Assembly: GCA_964293305.1 (NCBI GenBank)
Contig: CAXYYO010000005.1
Span: 49,503 to 113,502 of the forward strand
Source: CALAGJ01 sp964293305
GTDB taxonomy: Bacteria > Bacteroidota > Bacteroidia > Chitinophagales > Chitinophagaceae
Length of the DNA: 64,000 nt
Reading direction: 5' to 3'
Part shown: in pieces, positions 1-8,055 of the stretch
Layout: each line of letters begins with the position of its first letter
How positions within the stretch are numbered: the stretch's first letter is position 1
Position numbers and translations under genes: made by a program
The notes under the pieces: model-generated
The model's database searches: none
The model's input: only the letters and a program-made list of their open reading frames with translations
Told to the model about the DNA's origin: nothing

Positions 1-2
1 AT

Positions 3-614
3 AGTGTAAGTGGATACTATAAAAATTTCAAAGATGCCATAGAACAGGTGCTAACACAGAGTGGTACACTTACCAGAAGTGCCACTTGGTATAATGTGCC
101 CGAAGCAAATAATTATGGAGTTGAACTTGAGTTTAGAAAAAACTTTGACTTCTTAGGCGAAACATTCAAAAACTTATTTTTCTATACTAATTTATCTCTT
201 ATACGCAGTAGAGTAGATACTCGCAATGTAGGCTTAGCCCTTGATTCTATAACGAGGCCTCTACAAGGTCAGTCACCATTTATTGTAAATCTTTCCTTAC
301 AATACAGTAGTTCAAATAGTGGTTTGAATTTTTCTCTTTTATATAACCAAGTTGGAGATAGAATTGTATTCGTAGGTGGAATTCAAGATGCAGCTATATG
401 GGAGCGTCCACATGCATTGCTTGACTTTAAAATTAGTAAAACCTTTATGAAAAATGGACTTGTAGAATTTACACTGGGTGACATATTGCATAACAATGAT
501 TTTTGGTTTTGGGATTTGAATGATAATAGAACTTTCAATAAAGGCTATGATCCTTCAATACAGTCACAAAGTTTTGGTCTCAATGCTTCCTTAGCGGTAA
601 GTTATCGGTTTTAA
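3..614 (+). CDS. TonB-dependent receptor, C-terminal end (partial)
   Basis: The reading frame is open to the left edge of the window, so only about the last 203 residues are present. They alternate hydrophobic and polar residues in beta-barrel style, with repeated aromatic strand ends, and finish in a terminal Phe after Tyr-Arg (YRF), which is typical of outer-membrane barrels recognised by the BAM machinery. Motifs such as NYGVELEFRK and SLQYSSSNSG resemble the last strands of TonB-dependent receptors. By family knowledge such proteins import large substrates across the outer membrane. The plug and TonB box lie outside the window, so substrate and subfamily cannot be told. A strong terminator follows. 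Confidence 0.72.
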   Translation, partial: SVSGYYKNFKDAIEQVLTQSGTLTRSATWYNVPEANNYGVELEFRKNFDFLGETFKNLFFYTNLSLIRSRVDTRNVGLALDSITRPLQGQSPFIVNLSLQYSSSNSGLNFSLLYNQVGDRIVFVGGIQDAAIWERPHALLDFKISKTFMKNGLVEFTLGDILHNNDFWFWDLNDNRTFNKGYDPSIQSQSFGLNASLAVSYRF

Positions 615-639
615 ACAATACAATTAAAACTTATGTGAA

Positions 640-669
640 GCAGGCCATTCAAATGACCTGCTTTTTTTT
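640..669 (+). terminator. Rho-independent terminator
   Basis: A stem GCAGGCCATT / AATGACCTGC with one mismatch is followed by eight T residues. It sits 25 bases after the receptor stop codon. Confidence 0.8.
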
Positions 670-872
670 GCTGAAATTTTTATATCCATATCAGGTAAGT
701 TTGGACACCTCATTCTCTTTCGATGTATTTCCTTTTCATTATTGTATACTGTATTAAAAGACCTACTAATGCTATGTTTATATCAATAACCCCCTTTAAA
801 ACTTTGTATCTATTGTATTAAAAATTTACACAATCTTCATTTGAGGATAATAGATGCTTTTAGTGTGAGGTG

Positions 873-880
873 TAAATTTG
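873..880 (+). promoter_or_regulatory. Putative Bacteroidota -7 element (TAAATTTG) before phoD
   Basis: TAAATTTG matches the Bacteroidota -7 consensus TAnnTTTG and lies 13 bases before the phoD start codon, after an upstream terminator. No well-spaced -33 TTTG was seen, so the call rests on one element. Confidence 0.4.
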
Positions 881-893
881 TAAAAAAAAATTA

Positions 894-2768
894 ATGAAAT
901 ATTTATTTCTACTTTGTACATTTTTTGCCTCCAATGTACTTTCAGCTCAGGATACCACACACAATGTTTTAGCTTTGAACGAATGTGGTGCCCCATTCTA
1001 TCATGGCGTAGCTTCAGGCGATCCGCTTACGGATCGTGTTATTATTTGGACAAGGGTTACACCGGAAACGATTCAATCCGCACCAGTTAATGTACGTTGG
1101 CGTGTATGCAGGGATACAGGCATGACTCAGATAGTGAAGACGGGTACAATTACTACAAATGAATCAGTCGATTATACAGTAAAAATTGACGTGATTGGTT
1201 TAAGACCAAATACCTATTACTACTATGATTTTGAAACGAATGGCAGATATTCTGTGAGGGGTCGTACACACACCATACCAGCTACTGGCATAACCACTCG
1301 TCGTTTTGCAACTGTAAGTTGTAGCAATTGGGAAGATGGATATTTCAATGCATATAACAGAATTACAAATAGAAATGATGTAGAAGCTGTAATATGTCTT
1401 GGTGATTATATCTATGAATACAAAACCGGTCAATTTGGGTCTGGCATTGAAGGACGTAAAAATGAGCCAGTAAATGAAATTGTAACACTGCAAGATTATC
1501 GTACACGCTATTCGCAATATCGTTTAGATCATGACCTTACAGAATGCCACCAACAATATCCTTGGATGTTTGTATGGGATGATCATGAATTTGCTAATGA
1601 TGCCTATTTGAATGGCGCTGAAAATCATCAACCGGGCCAAGAGGGTAGTTGGCAAACTCGTAAAAACAATGCCATAAAAGCATGGATGGAGTGGTTGCCT
1701 GTACGTACAATTGATACCGCAAACCTTTCCAAAATTTATCATAGTTTAAACTATGGCAATCTTATTAAATTCATTTTTTTAGACACCCGCATTTTTGCCC
1801 GCACCCAACAAGTAAGCGTACTAGACCCCGCATTAGACAATGAAAACAGGTATTTAATTGGCCAGCAGCAGATGGACTGGCTACTTAACGAGTTAAGTAC
1901 AAGTACAGCTAAATGGAATATTATATGCCAACAGGTAATGGTGGCTCCATTAACCGCTTTGGGTGTGCCGGTAAATACAGATTCGTGGGATGGATACCCG
2001 GCTGAAAGAGACCGACTCATACAAGGCCTTACTGACAGAAATATTAAGAATGCAGTTATCTTAACTGGCGATTTTCATACGGCTTGGGCCAATGACATTC
2101 CGAAAGCGAATTACAATCCCTTTTTCCAAACGGGATCTGCTGCGGTTGAATTTGTAACTACAAGTGTAACTTCTCAAAACTTTAGTTTACCTATTGCGGA
2201 AGAAATTATACAAGTTCTTAATCCACATGTACGCTATGCTGACATCAAAAATCATGGTTATTTATTATTAAATGTAACAGACAAAAGAGTTACCGGGGAA
2301 TGGTATTTTATGAATAATATTCGAACTAGAAATACCAATGAATATTTTGCAAAAGCCGGTTATGTTCAAGGTACCAGCAGAAAAGTTGAAACTAACAATA
2401 AAAAAACTAGTAGTATAATTCCTCCTGCTGTTCCTGCACCAAAATGCCCTATTCAAGCATTCTCGAATATATCAGCACAAGTAAATGCAGAAAAAATAAG
2501 TAATACTAAAGATCTCCGCTTAATTAGCATTTATCCTAACCCGTTTAACGCTTTATTACAGACACAAATATTTTCTTATGAGGCTACAACAATAGAACTG
2601 AATGTATATGATTTACAGGGCCAATTAGTATCTCATTTATTATTACCAAATTTAATAAAAGGCGTTAACTATATACAAGTAAATATACCAGAACTCAAGA
2701 GTGGGTTATTTAGTTTTATTTTCAGTACACCTTTAGGAACAATTAAAAAAATATTATTAAAGCAATAA
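894..2768 (+). CDS. phoD: PhoD-family alkaline phosphatase with T9SS type A sorting domain
   Basis: This is a secreted metallophosphoesterase of 624 residues. A signal peptide covers residues 1-18. An Ig-like PhoD N-terminal domain (about 35-130) begins with the typical HGVASGDPLTDRVIIWTRV block. The metal-binding motifs of the PhoD core follow: CLGDYIYEY near 168, WDDHEFAND near 229 and LTGDFHTAW near 390. The C-terminal 80 residues carry a T9SS sorting domain (IYPNPFNALL). By family it hydrolyses phosphomonoesters or diesters to release phosphate at the cell surface. It is monocistronic, with terminators on both sides. The receptor just upstream might share a role in nutrient uptake, but no Pho box was recognised. 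Confidence 0.92.
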   Translation: MKYLFLLCTFFASNVLSAQDTTHNVLALNECGAPFYHGVASGDPLTDRVIIWTRVTPETIQSAPVNVRWRVCRDTGMTQIVKTGTITTNESVDYTVKIDVIGLRPNTYYYYDFETNGRYSVRGRTHTIPATGITTRRFATVSCSNWEDGYFNAYNRITNRNDVEAVICLGDYIYEYKTGQFGSGIEGRKNEPVNEIVTLQDYRTRYSQYRLDHDLTECHQQYPWMFVWDDHEFANDAYLNGAENHQPGQEGSWQTRKNNAIKAWMEWLPVRTIDTANLSKIYHSLNYGNLIKFIFLDTRIFARTQQVSVLDPALDNENRYLIGQQQMDWLLNELSTSTAKWNIICQQVMVAPLTALGVPVNTDSWDGYPAERDRLIQGLTDRNIKNAVILTGDFHTAWANDIPKANYNPFFQTGSAAVEFVTTSVTSQNFSLPIAEEIIQVLNPHVRYADIKNHGYLLLNVTDKRVTGEWYFMNNIRTRNTNEYFAKAGYVQGTSRKVETNNKKTSSIIPPAVPAPKCPIQAFSNISAQVNAEKISNTKDLRLISIYPNPFNALLQTQIFSYEATTIELNVYDLQGQLVSHLLLPNLIKGVNYIQVNIPELKSGLFSFIFSTPLGTIKKILLKQ

Positions 2769-2799
2769 TAAGTTTGAAGTATTTGCAATTATATTACTT

Positions 2800-2827
2800 G
2801 GGCTAGCATTTTCGCTGGCCCTTTTTT
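2800..2827 (+). terminator. Rho-independent terminator after phoD
   Basis: The hairpin GGGCTAGC / GCTGGCCC with a short ATTTTC loop is followed by six T residues, 31 bases after the phoD stop. Confidence 0.85.
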
Positions 2828-3036
2828 GGGTAAATACATTAGCATAAAAAAATTCAATCAAAGCTGGAGTTTCAAATAATATTAATAAAAAGATAATATT
2901 GATACTTAAATTCAATTGTGCAATCAGCTTTTTTTGCAAAACGCAAAATGTTATATAGAGCAATTGTACGTTTTACATTTTTGTATTTACACTATAGCCT
3001 ACCCAAACTCGCATTCAATTTTGCTAAAAGAATAAA

Positions 3037-3498
3037 ATGACAAGAGATATTCGAGATTTTTTTCACATCAATTTAGACAGTTTACCTCACAATGATTTCA
3101 GCCAGCTAAATACAGGTAAAAACGAAGAAGTAAATAGAATCAATATTTTTCAAAAAAAACTTACAACACCTATTTTTAATTTATTTAAAATTATTGAAGT
3201 TGAGATATTGGAATTTGGTCAAAAAAATATCTATTTCAGGAATTATGAAATAGATAAAATTGAAATTAAAGATTTACGTGCATTAATTACACTTTTATAC
3301 ACATTTTACGGAAAAGATGATACTGGCAAAAGTGCTTTTAACGCAAAAGATAAATTTCAATTTTTATCAATTTTACATTCTCATAAATTTGGTAGAGAGT
3401 GGTCTATAGGTGATAAAATTGAAACCCCTGTTACGCTATTTCTTAACAGAGAAAAGAAAATATTTAGTTTGGGTATACTTGGCCTAAATCACATTTAA
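3037..3498 (+). CDS. Hypothetical protein, 153 aa
   Basis: I do not recognise this protein. It has no signal peptide or membrane segment and is rich in Lys, Asn, Phe and Ile, with charged stretches such as IDKIEIKDLRAL and LFLNREKKIF. It looks like a small mixed alpha/beta cytoplasmic protein. The ATG at 3037 has only a weak purine-rich stretch before it (AAAAGAATAAA). It stands alone between the phoD terminator and a 365-base AT-rich gap, and its base composition is even more AT-rich than its neighbours, which would fit a recently acquired or fast-evolving gene. Confidence 0.55.
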   Translation: MTRDIRDFFHINLDSLPHNDFSQLNTGKNEEVNRINIFQKKLTTPIFNLFKIIEVEILEFGQKNIYFRNYEIDKIEIKDLRALITLLYTFYGKDDTGKSAFNAKDKFQFLSILHSHKFGREWSIGDKIETPVTLFLNREKKIFSLGILGLNHI

Positions 3499-3863
3499 CA
3501 TACCCATCTTACTCAAATTCTTGGCTAAATATTCTTTTAATATTTTTCAAATATTTTTCGATTTTCTAAAATATAATTACCTGCCCGTGCTATTGTCTAA
3601 ACATATTGGCTAAACATTTTTTCAAGTTGCTTAAAATCATAAAAGGGTCTCGTTTATATTTGATTGTTGGCACAATTATTTTTTAAAAAAACATAGTTAA
3701 ATTCATTTTAAATCATAAAATGATTATACTTTATTTAAAATAATTCGAAGAAAAAAGTTTTAATAATTAAGTAACATTTTAGTAATATTTTGATAATAAT
3801 CTCATAACAATTTGTTGCAGTTATAGTCGTTCACTGACGCTTATTTTGCCAAAAATCATTTAT
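3499..3863. other. AT-rich intergenic region, 365 bases
   Basis: Very AT-rich DNA with many short A and T runs and no convincing gene. It must carry the promoter of the following T9SS cargo gene. A TTTG at 3811 and TATTTTG at 3842 are possible but poorly spaced promoter pieces. No terminator hairpin was seen. Confidence 0.5.
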
Positions 3864-5570
3864 ATGTTTACAAAAAAATTTCGTATCGCATCAGTGATGA
3901 TTGCATTAGTTTTTTTGGGCACATCTGCATTTGCAGCAAATCCCAAAAAATACATTACATCAAACATTACTGCTAACACTTTCTGGGACAAGGACACAAC
4001 CTATGTACTTGGAAATTTAATCTATGTTACCAATAATTCAACTGTAACGGTTGAAGCTGGTACAGTTGTTTTTGGTTATGATGGTGTGCTCTTTAGTAAA
4101 GGTGGCCTTATCGTAACTAAGGGTTCTAAATTAGTAGCAATTGGATGTGAAAAATCTCCGATTGTATTTACTTCTGGTTTATCTACAAAAGCTCGTGGAG
4201 ATTGGGCTGGTATCGTACTTTTAGGTAAAGCCACTGTTAACCAAATAGGTGGTGTTGCCAATATTGAAGGAATTGCACCATCAAGCAATACAGAGTATGG
4301 TGGCGGATTGACTCCAGACGATAATGACAACAGCGGCACATTATCTTATGTTCGTATTGAATATGCTGGTGTGGCACTTTCACCAAACAATGAATTAAAT
4401 TCATTGACTATGGGTGGTGTTGGTCGTGGCACTACATTAGATCATATCATGATTAGTTTTGCTAATGATGATGCTTTCGAATGGTTTGGTGGTACAGTAA
4501 ATGCAAAATATTTAGTTACTTACAGTACACTAGATGATGATTTCGATACAGATAATGGATTCAGTGGTATGATACAGTATGGTGTTGTTTTACGTGATCC
4601 AGCTATTGCTGACGTTTCAGGTTCACAAGGTTTTGAAAGCGATAATGATGCTTCTGCTTCTACAAACTTACCTCAGACTAAGGCTACTTTCAGTAACATA
4701 ACAGTATCAGCGGGTGGAGATACTACAACAAACTCATTATTCCGTAATGGTGCTTTAATTCGTCGTTATAGCCACATGAATTTATACAATTCAATATTAA
4801 TGGGTTTCCCAACAGGAATCACGATTGATGCTAATAGTAAAATTGCTCCTAATACATTTACCAATGTTACTACTGACACAATGATTAGAAGTAATATTTT
4901 TGGCGTATATGCAATGGGAACTAAAAGAATAGCTACTGCAGGTCCTGCTGGTGACAGTGCAGTTATCCAGTTACTACGTGATAATGCTGACAACCGTTTT
5001 TATCAAGGTAATGCTCAAATTTTACTTCGTTTTCCTTACAGAAAAACAACTACAAAGGGACCAGATATGCGTCCAAATAAAACTTTAGGTTCTCCTGCGA
5101 CTACAGGTTATGACTATAGCTATCCTGCGTTAGCAGATGCTTTCTTCGAAAAAACAGGAAAATTTGTTGGTGCAATGGGTGCTAAAGGAACTGACGATTG
5201 GACAAAAGGAAACGGTGTAACATGGTGGGTACAGTGGAATCCTAAAAATTTAGATTATTCTATCGCTCAAGGTACAGGTTGTGGTCCTATTCCTCCTTCT
5301 GCTATAGCTAATTCTATTCAGCCTGAGGTTTTAGTAAGTGTAAGCCCTAATCCAAACAGTGGTGTGTTTACAGTTAATACTAAAAACTTCAAATCAACTC
5401 AATTAACTATCACAATTGCAGATATCAATACTGGTAATATTGTTTATACATCTAAAATAAACAATAATGGTACAAACCGTATTGTTACTAATATTCCTGC
5501 AGGATACTATGTAGTAAAAGTTATGGATGGCAATACTTTTGCTAGTACAAAAATTAATGTAATTCGCTAA
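3864..5570 (+). CDS. Secreted beta-helix-like protein with T9SS type A sorting domain
   Basis: 568 residues from the ATG at 3864. An in-frame TTG at 3846 would add six residues ahead of the signal peptide and is less likely. A signal peptide (MFTKKF then a hydrophobic stretch ending AFA) is followed by a repetitive, Gly/Asn/Thr-rich body with rungs typical of right-handed beta-helix proteins (VTVEAGTVVFGYDG, GDWAGIVLLGKA, FEWFGGTVNAKYLV, DDDFDTDNGFSG). The last 75 residues form a T9SS sorting domain (VSPNPNSGVFTVN). This family is widespread in Bacteroidota and is often encoded near TonB-dependent receptors; its role is not known. One receptor tail lies 3.2 kb upstream. The gene is monocistronic. 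Confidence 0.8.
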   Translation: MFTKKFRIASVMIALVFLGTSAFAANPKKYITSNITANTFWDKDTTYVLGNLIYVTNNSTVTVEAGTVVFGYDGVLFSKGGLIVTKGSKLVAIGCEKSPIVFTSGLSTKARGDWAGIVLLGKATVNQIGGVANIEGIAPSSNTEYGGGLTPDDNDNSGTLSYVRIEYAGVALSPNNELNSLTMGGVGRGTTLDHIMISFANDDAFEWFGGTVNAKYLVTYSTLDDDFDTDNGFSGMIQYGVVLRDPAIADVSGSQGFESDNDASASTNLPQTKATFSNITVSAGGDTTTNSLFRNGALIRRYSHMNLYNSILMGFPTGITIDANSKIAPNTFTNVTTDTMIRSNIFGVYAMGTKRIATAGPAGDSAVIQLLRDNADNRFYQGNAQILLRFPYRKTTTKGPDMRPNKTLGSPATTGYDYSYPALADAFFEKTGKFVGAMGAKGTDDWTKGNGVTWWVQWNPKNLDYSIAQGTGCGPIPPSAIANSIQPEVLVSVSPNPNSGVFTVNTKNFKSTQLTITIADINTGNIVYTSKINNNGTNRIVTNIPAGYYVVKVMDGNTFASTKINVIR

Positions 5571-5598
5571 TAAGTTTTTTTAATATAGCACAATGACT

Positions 5599-5628
5599 GC
5601 CCCTGCTTCTGCGGGGGCTTTCGCTTTT
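5599..5628 (+). terminator. Rho-independent terminator
   Basis: A GC-rich stem GCCCC / GGGGC with extended pairing around TGCTTCTG is followed by a T-rich tail (TTTCGCTTTT), 28 bases after the stop codon. Confidence 0.75.
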
Positions 5629-5933
5629 AGTACAATCTATAACCATACATACTAACAAACAGATGATAGCATAGACCCAGATGATCCAGTTGAATTTTAT
5701 AAGAAAGCCAAAACGCTTCGTACATATACATTTGAAAACAATTGTTGAATTTTAGTTTGTTAACTTTTCTGCTTTCTACAATTAACCTCAGACACTTATC
5801 TATATTGTTTTTTATTTTTAATAATAAACTCAAATGGATCTACCTGGTTAAATAAATCGTTGAAGGAAGATAACTGTTATTGCAGTTTGGAATCTGTGAT
5901 AAAGCACATACTGGGAATCACTTATTTTTGCTC
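5629..5933. other. Intergenic region, about 305 bases
   Basis: No convincing gene. The stretch holds the promoter side of the prenyltransferase gene. An in-frame TTG at 5880 could extend that gene by 18 residues, but the added residues do not look like family sequence. Confidence 0.4.
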
Positions 5934-6878
5934 ATGCCTGGTATAAAAAATTACCTTTCCCTCATCAAGTTTTCGCATACTATTTTTGCCCTGCCTTTTG
6001 CTTTAATTGGATTTACACTAGGCATTGTAAAATGGAATAACTTAACAGGATATTTTTCAGTAAATCATGTAGTAACAGATACTGAAAAACTTAGTCACTA
6101 TCTGTTTCCCACATCTACAAATGAAATCATTATCAGGTTTGTATGTGTGTTGATTTGTATGGTAGCTGCACGCAGTGCAGCAATGGCATTTAACAGATAT
6201 TTAGACCGTCATTTCGATGCAAAAAATCCACGTACAGCTATTAGGGAAATTCCCGCAGGCATTATAAGTGCATCTGGGGCATTGAGGTTTACAGTGATAT
6301 CATGCATCATTTTTATTATAGCCACATGGTTTATAAATTCTCTTTGTTTATGGCTATCCCCGGTGGCATTATTTGTTGTATTATTTTATAGTTATACAAA
6401 GAGATTTACTGCTTTATGCCATATGGTGCTAGGTCTAGGTTTGTCTCTTGCACCCATTGGAGCCTATATTGCTGTAACTGGTAGCTTTGATTGGCTGCCA
6501 ATACTATTTTCTTTTGCCGTTATAGGCTGGGTGAGTGGTTTTGATATCATCTATGCATTGCAAGATGAGCAGTTTGACAAAACAAATAATCTCTATAGCA
6601 TACCGGCCAAGCTGGGAGTAGGAAAAGGATTGAAAGTATCTGAGTTTTTGCATTTGTTCAGCTTTACATGTATTGTAAGTGCAGGCGCCTATGGAGCAAT
6701 GGGTGAGCTGTATTGGATAGGTGCTATAGTATTTGGAGCTATGCTTTTTTATCAGCACAGACTTGTAAAGCCAGAGGATTTAAGTAAAGTAAACTTAGCT
6801 TTCATGACTACAAATGGTATAGCCAGTGTTGTATTTGCAATATGTGTCATTTCTGATTTATTGATATTAAATTTCTAA
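5934..6878 (+). CDS. ubiA: UbiA-family prenyltransferase (4-hydroxybenzoate-type, probably menaquinone pathway)
   Basis: This is an integral membrane enzyme of 314 residues with about eight or nine hydrophobic helices. It carries both Asp-rich motifs that bind Mg2+ and prenyl diphosphate: NRYLDRHFD at residues 87-95 and DIIYALQDEQFD near 204-215. The N-terminus (FSHTIFALPFALIGF) is typical of UbiA and MqnP proteins. By family it attaches a polyprenyl chain to an aromatic ring in quinone synthesis. Bacteroidota use menaquinone, so a MqnP-like role is a reasonable inference, but the substrate cannot be read from sequence. The ATG at 5934 was chosen because family similarity begins right there. 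ruvX starts one base after its stop codon. Confidence 0.85.
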   Translation: MPGIKNYLSLIKFSHTIFALPFALIGFTLGIVKWNNLTGYFSVNHVVTDTEKLSHYLFPTSTNEIIIRFVCVLICMVAARSAAMAFNRYLDRHFDAKNPRTAIREIPAGIISASGALRFTVISCIIFIIATWFINSLCLWLSPVALFVVLFYSYTKRFTALCHMVLGLGLSLAPIGAYIAVTGSFDWLPILFSFAVIGWVSGFDIIYALQDEQFDKTNNLYSIPAKLGVGKGLKVSEFLHLFSFTCIVSAGAYGAMGELYWIGAIVFGAMLFYQHRLVKPEDLSKVNLAFMTTNGIASVVFAICVISDLLILNF

Positions 6879-6879
6879 A

Positions 6880-7290
6880 ATGGCAAGAATACTTTGTATA
6901 GACTATGGTGGAAAGCGTACCGGTATTGCGGTAACGGATCCGTTACAAATTATTGCTAGCCCTTTAACTACAATTGCAACCAAAGATTTCATTCCTTTTT
7001 TGCAGGATTATTTTGCAAAAGAAAATGTTGAATTGATATTAATAGGGGAGCCGCTCAATTGGGACGATACAGCTACGCATGCCACACCTTTGGTAGAAGC
7101 CGCCATTAAACAACTTACCAAAAAATTTCCTTCGATACCTATACAAAAAGTAGATGAGAGAAATACTTCAAAGATGGCAGCCCAAGCTATGATACAGATG
7201 GGTATGAAAAAGAAGGATAGACAGAAAAAAGAAAATAAGGATATGATAGCTGCAGCTATAATGCTACAAGAATATTTGCAGCAGCAATAA
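6880..7290 (+). CDS. ruvX: RuvX/YqgF Holliday junction resolvase-like nuclease
   Basis: A 136-residue RNase H-fold protein. The first catalytic Asp lies in CIDYGGKRTG (D8). A GEPLNWD strand (about 56) and the DERNTS motif (about 94) complete the usual YqgF signature, and the length matches the family. By family knowledge YqgF acts in 16S rRNA 5'-end maturation and possibly on Holliday junctions. It starts one base after the prenyltransferase stop, so the two are probably co-transcribed. It runs head-on into the polysaccharide locus, with only two bases between the opposing stop codons. Confidence 0.9.
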   Translation: MARILCIDYGGKRTGIAVTDPLQIIASPLTTIATKDFIPFLQDYFAKENVELILIGEPLNWDDTATHATPLVEAAIKQLTKKFPSIPIQKVDERNTSKMAAQAMIQMGMKKKDRQKKENKDMIAAAIMLQEYLQQQ

Positions 7291-7292
7291 GT

Positions 7293-8033
7293 TTATCCGA
7301 AGAGTTCATTATTCCTGATGTTTTGGCCTTCCAATTTTTTATAAAAACTTTTTTTAGAAGTAAGATCTTTTAGTGCTTGTAAATGCGTAGTATGATGCAT
7401 GTCTGTACCTAAAAGTGAAACCATTTTCTTTTCTAGTAGCTTTTCTGCTATCTCTCTAATCGGCTCTCCATAATAACCATGTAATGAAAGTAGGTTAACT
7501 TGAAGCAAACAGCCCAGGTCCTGGTATCGCTCATATATGGCAAAGTTGCGATGGTGAAAAGTATATCGTTCCGGGTGGGCCAGAATGGGTTTTAAACCCT
7601 TCATCCGTAGGGCAAAAATAACCTGCTCCATATTTGGCGAAGCCGCCAAATAAGACATTTCAATGAGGATATAATTGTCACCAAAAGTCATTAGTTTTTT
7701 ATTATTAGTTACCAATGCTTCCATTTCCATATCAACCATATACTCTGCCCCTGCTTCTACTTGAACATTGAGTCCTTTGTCTTTTACCATTTGTCTGATT
7801 AGGTCAAGTTTTGGTAAAATAGTTTCAGGCGTATTGGGGTGAACATCAGAAAGGATATGTGGGGTGCAAATAAATTTTTTATAGCCCATTTCATGCAATT
7901 GCTCCATGAAGCTAATGGTATCTTCAGGTTTTTGCAAACCATCATCAATGCCCGGCAATAGATGGGAGTGCATATCCACTCCTATAAAAGATAAGTTGGG
8001 TGTTACTTTCGAAGATTTAAAAAAAGAAAACAT
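7293..8033 (-). CDS. PHP-type tyrosine-protein phosphatase (CpsB/YwqE family)
   Basis: 246 residues from the ATG at 8033. A longer frame to 8108 exists, but the extra part overlaps the upstream gene and has no family similarity. Metal-binding PHP motifs are clear: DMHSHLLPGIDDG (H22, H24), CTPHI (H59), AHPERY and GTDMHH near the end. By family this enzyme dephosphorylates tyrosine autokinases that control capsule polymerisation. Its natural partner is the autokinase at 25.7-28.1 kb, at the other end of the same operon. It is the last gene of the locus, 22 bases after the dehydratase gene. Confidence 0.88.
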   Translation of the reverse strand: MFSFFKSSKVTPNLSFIGVDMHSHLLPGIDDGLQKPEDTISFMEQLHEMGYKKFICTPHILSDVHPNTPETILPKLDLIRQMVKDKGLNVQVEAGAEYMVDMEMEALVTNNKKLMTFGDNYILIEMSYLAASPNMEQVIFALRMKGLKPILAHPERYTFHHRNFAIYERYQDLGCLLQVNLLSLHGYYGEPIREIAEKLLEKKMVSLLGTDMHHTTHLQALKDLTSKKSFYKKLEGQNIRNNELFG

Positions 8034-8055
8034 ATTGCAAAAGTACAGTAAGAAT

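Noticed and set aside
3499..3863. Possible small RNA or tRNA in the AT-rich gap
   Set aside because: No cloverleaf, no terminator hairpin and no GC-rich structured core.
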